Assembly: GCA_905221605.1 (NCBI GenBank)
Contig: CAJNDS010000262.1
Location: 92,001-156,000, forward strand
Direction: 5' to 3'
DNA: 64,000 nucleotides
From: Symbiodinium natans
Lineage: Eukaryota > Sar > Dinophyceae > Suessiales > Symbiodiniaceae
Within the stretch, counting starts at the first letter, position 1, and each line of letters starts with the position of its first letter. Position numbers and translations under genes: made by a program. Positions 61,762-64,000 of the stretch are shown here, piece by piece. The notes under the pieces are model-generated. The model saw only the letters and a list, made by a program, of their open reading frames with translations, did not search any database and was not told the origin of the DNA.

Positions 61762-62059
61762 GGGACCCTTTCAATAGTATTATAGGGTCCCGAGTCCCCA
61801 TGGCCACAAATGCATTTTTCCGGGGAAAAATACGCCGTGAGGCGAAACAGAGTGAAGATATGAATGAATGTGAAGTGAACGCCCAAGTACTATTATTATA
61901 TTATTACTGCGGGCTTCATACTATATTAATATTAGCCCGCACTATTAGTATATTAAAGCGTGAACATAGTGAGCGCCCTAATGATTATATCCTAGATCCA
62001 GAGGTGAAAGCATAAAGTGAGTAAAAGGGCGCATGAATATACTTATTATAAGCCCTTTT
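61762..62059. repeat. AT-rich segment with three hairpins
   Basis: GGGACCCT (61762-61769) pairs with AGGGTCCC (61784-61791). The arm at 61897-61915 pairs with 61934-61952 (16 of 19, including GCGGGCT/AGCCCGC). AAAAGGGC (62023-62030) pairs with GCCCTTTT (62052-62059). Base composition is strikingly AT-rich against the GC-rich surroundings. Confidence 0.75.
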
Positions 62060-62171
62060 GCGTACAGCATTTTGGGGGCCATTTTAGTTCTTTTTATACG
62101 GCCCCCTTGTTCCCTTAACTAAATACGAAGAGAGAGAAGCGAACGAGGGAGTGAAATGAACTAATTTCACA

Positions 62172-62325
62172 ACAAGGCCACAACAGGCCACAAACGTGTG
62201 TTTTTGAGGCCACATCAGGCCACAACAGGCCACAAACGTGTGTTTTTGAGGCCACGTCAGGCCACAACAGGCCACAAACGTGTGGTTTTCAGGCCACGTC
62301 AGGCCACAACAGGCCACAAACGTGT
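62172..62325. repeat. 42-bp minisatellite (about 3.5 units)
   Basis: The unit contains CACAAACGTGTGTTTTTGAG and GCCACATCAGGCCACAACAG. On the minus strand it is open and gives a 14-residue repeat (HTFVACCGLTWPQK) in a 130-residue frame at 62084-62476. Being a multiple of three keeps that frame open, so coding is not implied. Confidence 0.85.
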
Positions 62326-62530
62326 CGCAACAAAGCAAGACCGTGTGGGTTTGAGGCCACATCAGGCCAACTTGTTTGGTTTCGAGATTGTTTTTTGGGG
62401 CTTGATTTTCAGCAAGTCCTAGGAGACCAAGTCGTTCCTGTACTGTACACATGTTTGCCAGTTTACGCGACTCCAAATCTGGGGTCGAAAAATCTAGGCA
62501 ATTCTGGCTTCGCGTGTGTGGGCCTCCCCT

Positions 62531-62897
62531 GTAGTGAAGAAGTGCGTGTCAGAACTCTGAGGTTCTGTCTTGTTGCAACTCACTCCGTGTCCCCGCCACT
62601 TCGTTCGTTGCCGTTGGACGTGTAGGATGGGAGTAGGAGTGCAGAGTGGACTCTGAAGCTTCGCTGTTTTGCTGTTCGGAAGTGACCTGAAGTCCCCGAG
62701 GTGTAGACCAAAGCAGTTGCATTGCTCTTTTGCTTTACCTCCTTTGTAGAACAAAGTTGAGATGGAATTCGTAGCTTTTTGGAGCCCTTAGCTCTTGGAG
62801 AGAGCTTGCTGCAAGAACTGAAGCTTGCTGAACACTTTGGTGTTTGGCTCAAGTGCGAAGTGAAAAAGAGACTGCTGCGCGAGCTCTGCTTTTCACA
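62531..62897 (+). repeat. Copia copy 2 partial 5' LTR (last 367 bp)
   Basis: It corresponds to 55030-54664 of the copy 1 LTR. The first ~225 bp, including the LINE target motif, are missing, so this LTR has been cut or replaced at its left side. Confidence 0.85.
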
Positions 62898-62909
62898 TGG
62901 TAGCGGAGC
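62898..62909 (+). other. Copia copy 2 primer-binding site
   Basis: TGGTAGCGGAGC directly after the LTR end TTTTCACA, identical to copy 1. Confidence 0.7.
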
Positions 62910-62951
62910 ACTGAGAGTGACTCCAGCGCCTGTGTTCAGTACCTCCACGCC

Positions 62952-64000
62952 ATGGCGGCTCCTGAGCAAAGCGGAAGTGTGCATGGAAGCCCGCAGGGTT
63001 CTCCGGTGCACGTGCCGTTGACCGCTGAAGCAGTTCCTGTCCCTGACAACACTCCCGAGGAGGAAGCCTTGCTGTTTGGAACCGGTGAGACTCCGGTAGG
63101 ACAGCAACCGAACCCCTTTGCTGCCTTTGGAACTCAAGGAGTTCCGACCTCAACGCCAGCGACGAGTTCACAGCCAGCCACCGCTCCAGGTGGTGGTTCT
63201 GTTGGAGAAAGTTTGGTGGTTGAGATGCTGCGAGTAATGCAGCAGCAGCAGAGACAGCAGGAAGCCATGATGGACCAGTACAGGAAGCAGTTGGAACAGA
63301 ACCAACAGCTTGTGGCCACCATGCTCCGTCGCATGGACAGCGAAGAGAAGAGGAGGAACGATGCCGAACTTGCAGCTGCTGAAGCTAAAGCCAAGGCGGA
63401 AGCCGCAACGGCATCTGCACCGAGTGACCCGTTCCTCGCTGCAACTTCGTCCACAGGAAGTTCCCTTCCTTCTTCAAGGCCTAAAGATACTGGAAGTTCA
63501 TCTGGTGGATACGTTTCCAACCGTGCCGACAAGTACCTTCCACAGCTGCCTGTCATAGCCCACCAGGAGATGGGTAGAGACAGAATGCGAGAGATTGAGG
63601 CCTGGCACGGCTTCCTGGAGACGATGAGTTCATGGTTGGCCCTGCAAGACGAGGCCTACGTGAACGAGCTTCGACTCTGCATCAGTGTCAAGGACGAGAT
63701 CCGACAGGACCGTTTGCCTCCTGACACTGCAGCTCGGTCGGCGAAGTTGTTTTACCTGCTTTCGCAGAGCTTGGCGAAGTGGGAGCGTGGTTTGGAGTTG
63801 CTTCGAAGCTGTAGCAAAAGGCAGAGCATGTCTGCTACCGGCTACGAGGCAGTTCGCACCTTGCACCTGAACTACTCCATTGTGTCTCGAATGGAGGCCG
63901 TCTACGTGAGAGACGGTTGCATGAAGTTGCATGCCCAGTGTTCGGGGCTCAAGAAGCCCATGGACATCATCAGACACTTGGAGGACGAGATCGCCAAGGC
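62952..64000 (+). CDS. Copia copy 2 gag (5' part of gag-pol), open to the window end
   Basis: 349 codons from MAAPEQSGSVHGSPQGS are open to the last base. It is nearly identical to copy 1 gag except for a short different stretch after PVH (VPLTAEAVPVPDNTPEEEAL). It has four T where copy 1 has five, so it reads through AKLFYLLSQSLAKWE without the copy 1 frameshift. Features are the Gln-rich segment (MQQQQRQQEAMMDQYRKQLE), an Ala/Glu/Lys helix, and the conserved gag body before the zinc knuckle, which lies outside the window. Gag forms the retrotransposon particle. Confidence 0.88.
   Translation, partial: MAAPEQSGSVHGSPQGSPVHVPLTAEAVPVPDNTPEEEALLFGTGETPVGQQPNPFAAFGTQGVPTSTPATSSQPATAPGGGSVGESLVVEMLRVMQQQQRQQEAMMDQYRKQLEQNQQLVATMLRRMDSEEKRRNDAELAAAEAKAKAEAATASAPSDPFLAATSSTGSSLPSSRPKDTGSSSGGYVSNRADKYLPQLPVIAHQEMGRDRMREIEAWHGFLETMSSWLALQDEAYVNELRLCISVKDEIRQDRLPPDTAARSAKLFYLLSQSLAKWERGLELLRSCSKRQSMSATGYEAVRTLHLNYSIVSRMEAVYVRDGCMKLHAQCSGLKKPMDIIRHLEDEIAK

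Larger units (their letters stand above)
62531..64000 (+). mobile_element. Ty1/copia copy 2 (same family), truncated by the window end
   Basis: Opposite orientation to copy 1. It consists of a partial 5' LTR, primer site and gag; the rest lies beyond the window. Confidence 0.88.

Noticed and set aside
62084-62476. 130-aa Cys-rich repeat protein
   Set aside because: It is kept open by a 42-bp minisatellite; no start context or conserved domain supports a gene.

Overview
This window looks like nuclear DNA of a dinoflagellate, most likely a Symbiodiniaceae-type alga (inference). The evidence is: GC-rich, strongly biased coding sequence; two sequences close to the 3' part of the dinoflagellate spliced leader just upstream of two genes; an intron with GC-AG ends next to a GT-AG one; plant/alga-type TTTAGGG telomeric repeats; and a large load of LINE and Ty1/copia elements. 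I saw no rRNA, tRNA or CRISPR array.

Region 1 (1-6.4 kb) holds three host genes, all on the minus strand. They are a Rieske-type nitrite reductase small subunit (NirD-like), a three-exon NAD(P)H nitrite reductase large subunit with a cytochrome b5 domain fused in front (NirB-like), and a protein made of two GAF-like repeats. The first two should act together to reduce nitrite to ammonium. Region 2 (6.4-14.1 kb) is gene-poor. It has interstitial telomeric repeats in opposing orientations, homopolymer G runs, a minisatellite of about 50 bp units, and decayed gene fragments.

Region 3 (14,161-55,260) is one structure. A Ty1/copia element on the minus strand, about 9.2 kb without its insertions, has GCAAC target duplications at both ends. 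Its 5' LTR is whole (54,664-55,255). Its 3' LTR is split into 17 bases at 46,655-46,671 and 589 bases at 14,166-14,754. The 31.9 kb between the halves is a head-to-tail stack of five non-LTR insertions, all on the minus strand. From low to high coordinate they are: a 5'-truncated LINE of family B, a full-length LINE of family A (copy 1), a second full-length A (copy 2, all ORFs intact), a 2.1 kb non-autonomous derivative (X), and a third A (copy 3). Every junction carries the same 14-bp motif, GTAAAATTCACCTG on the minus strand, which is also the start of the copia LTR. The simplest reading is a sequence-specific LINE whose target duplication rebuilds its own target.

Full-length LINE A elements encode a zinc-ribbon/coiled-coil ORF1 and a 1,737-aa ORF2 (APE-type endonuclease, reverse transcriptase, RNase H, Cys/His finger). 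Unexpectedly, they also encode a third ORF with the hallmarks of a protein-kinase-like fold. The diverged LINE B has a counterpart of ORF3. LINE A and X are also studded with a short hairpin-forming repeat that shows compensatory changes and lies in frame inside the ORFs. The copia element carries a methyltransferase-like ORF after pol and a long 17-18-residue repeat between protease and integrase.

Region 4 (55.3-62.5 kb) contains mirrored tandem repeats, a complex duplicated array, decayed fragments of an unrecognised protein, microsatellites and AT-rich hairpins. Region 5 (62,531-64,000) is the start of a second copy of the same copia family on the plus strand, with a truncated 5' LTR and an open gag that runs off the window.
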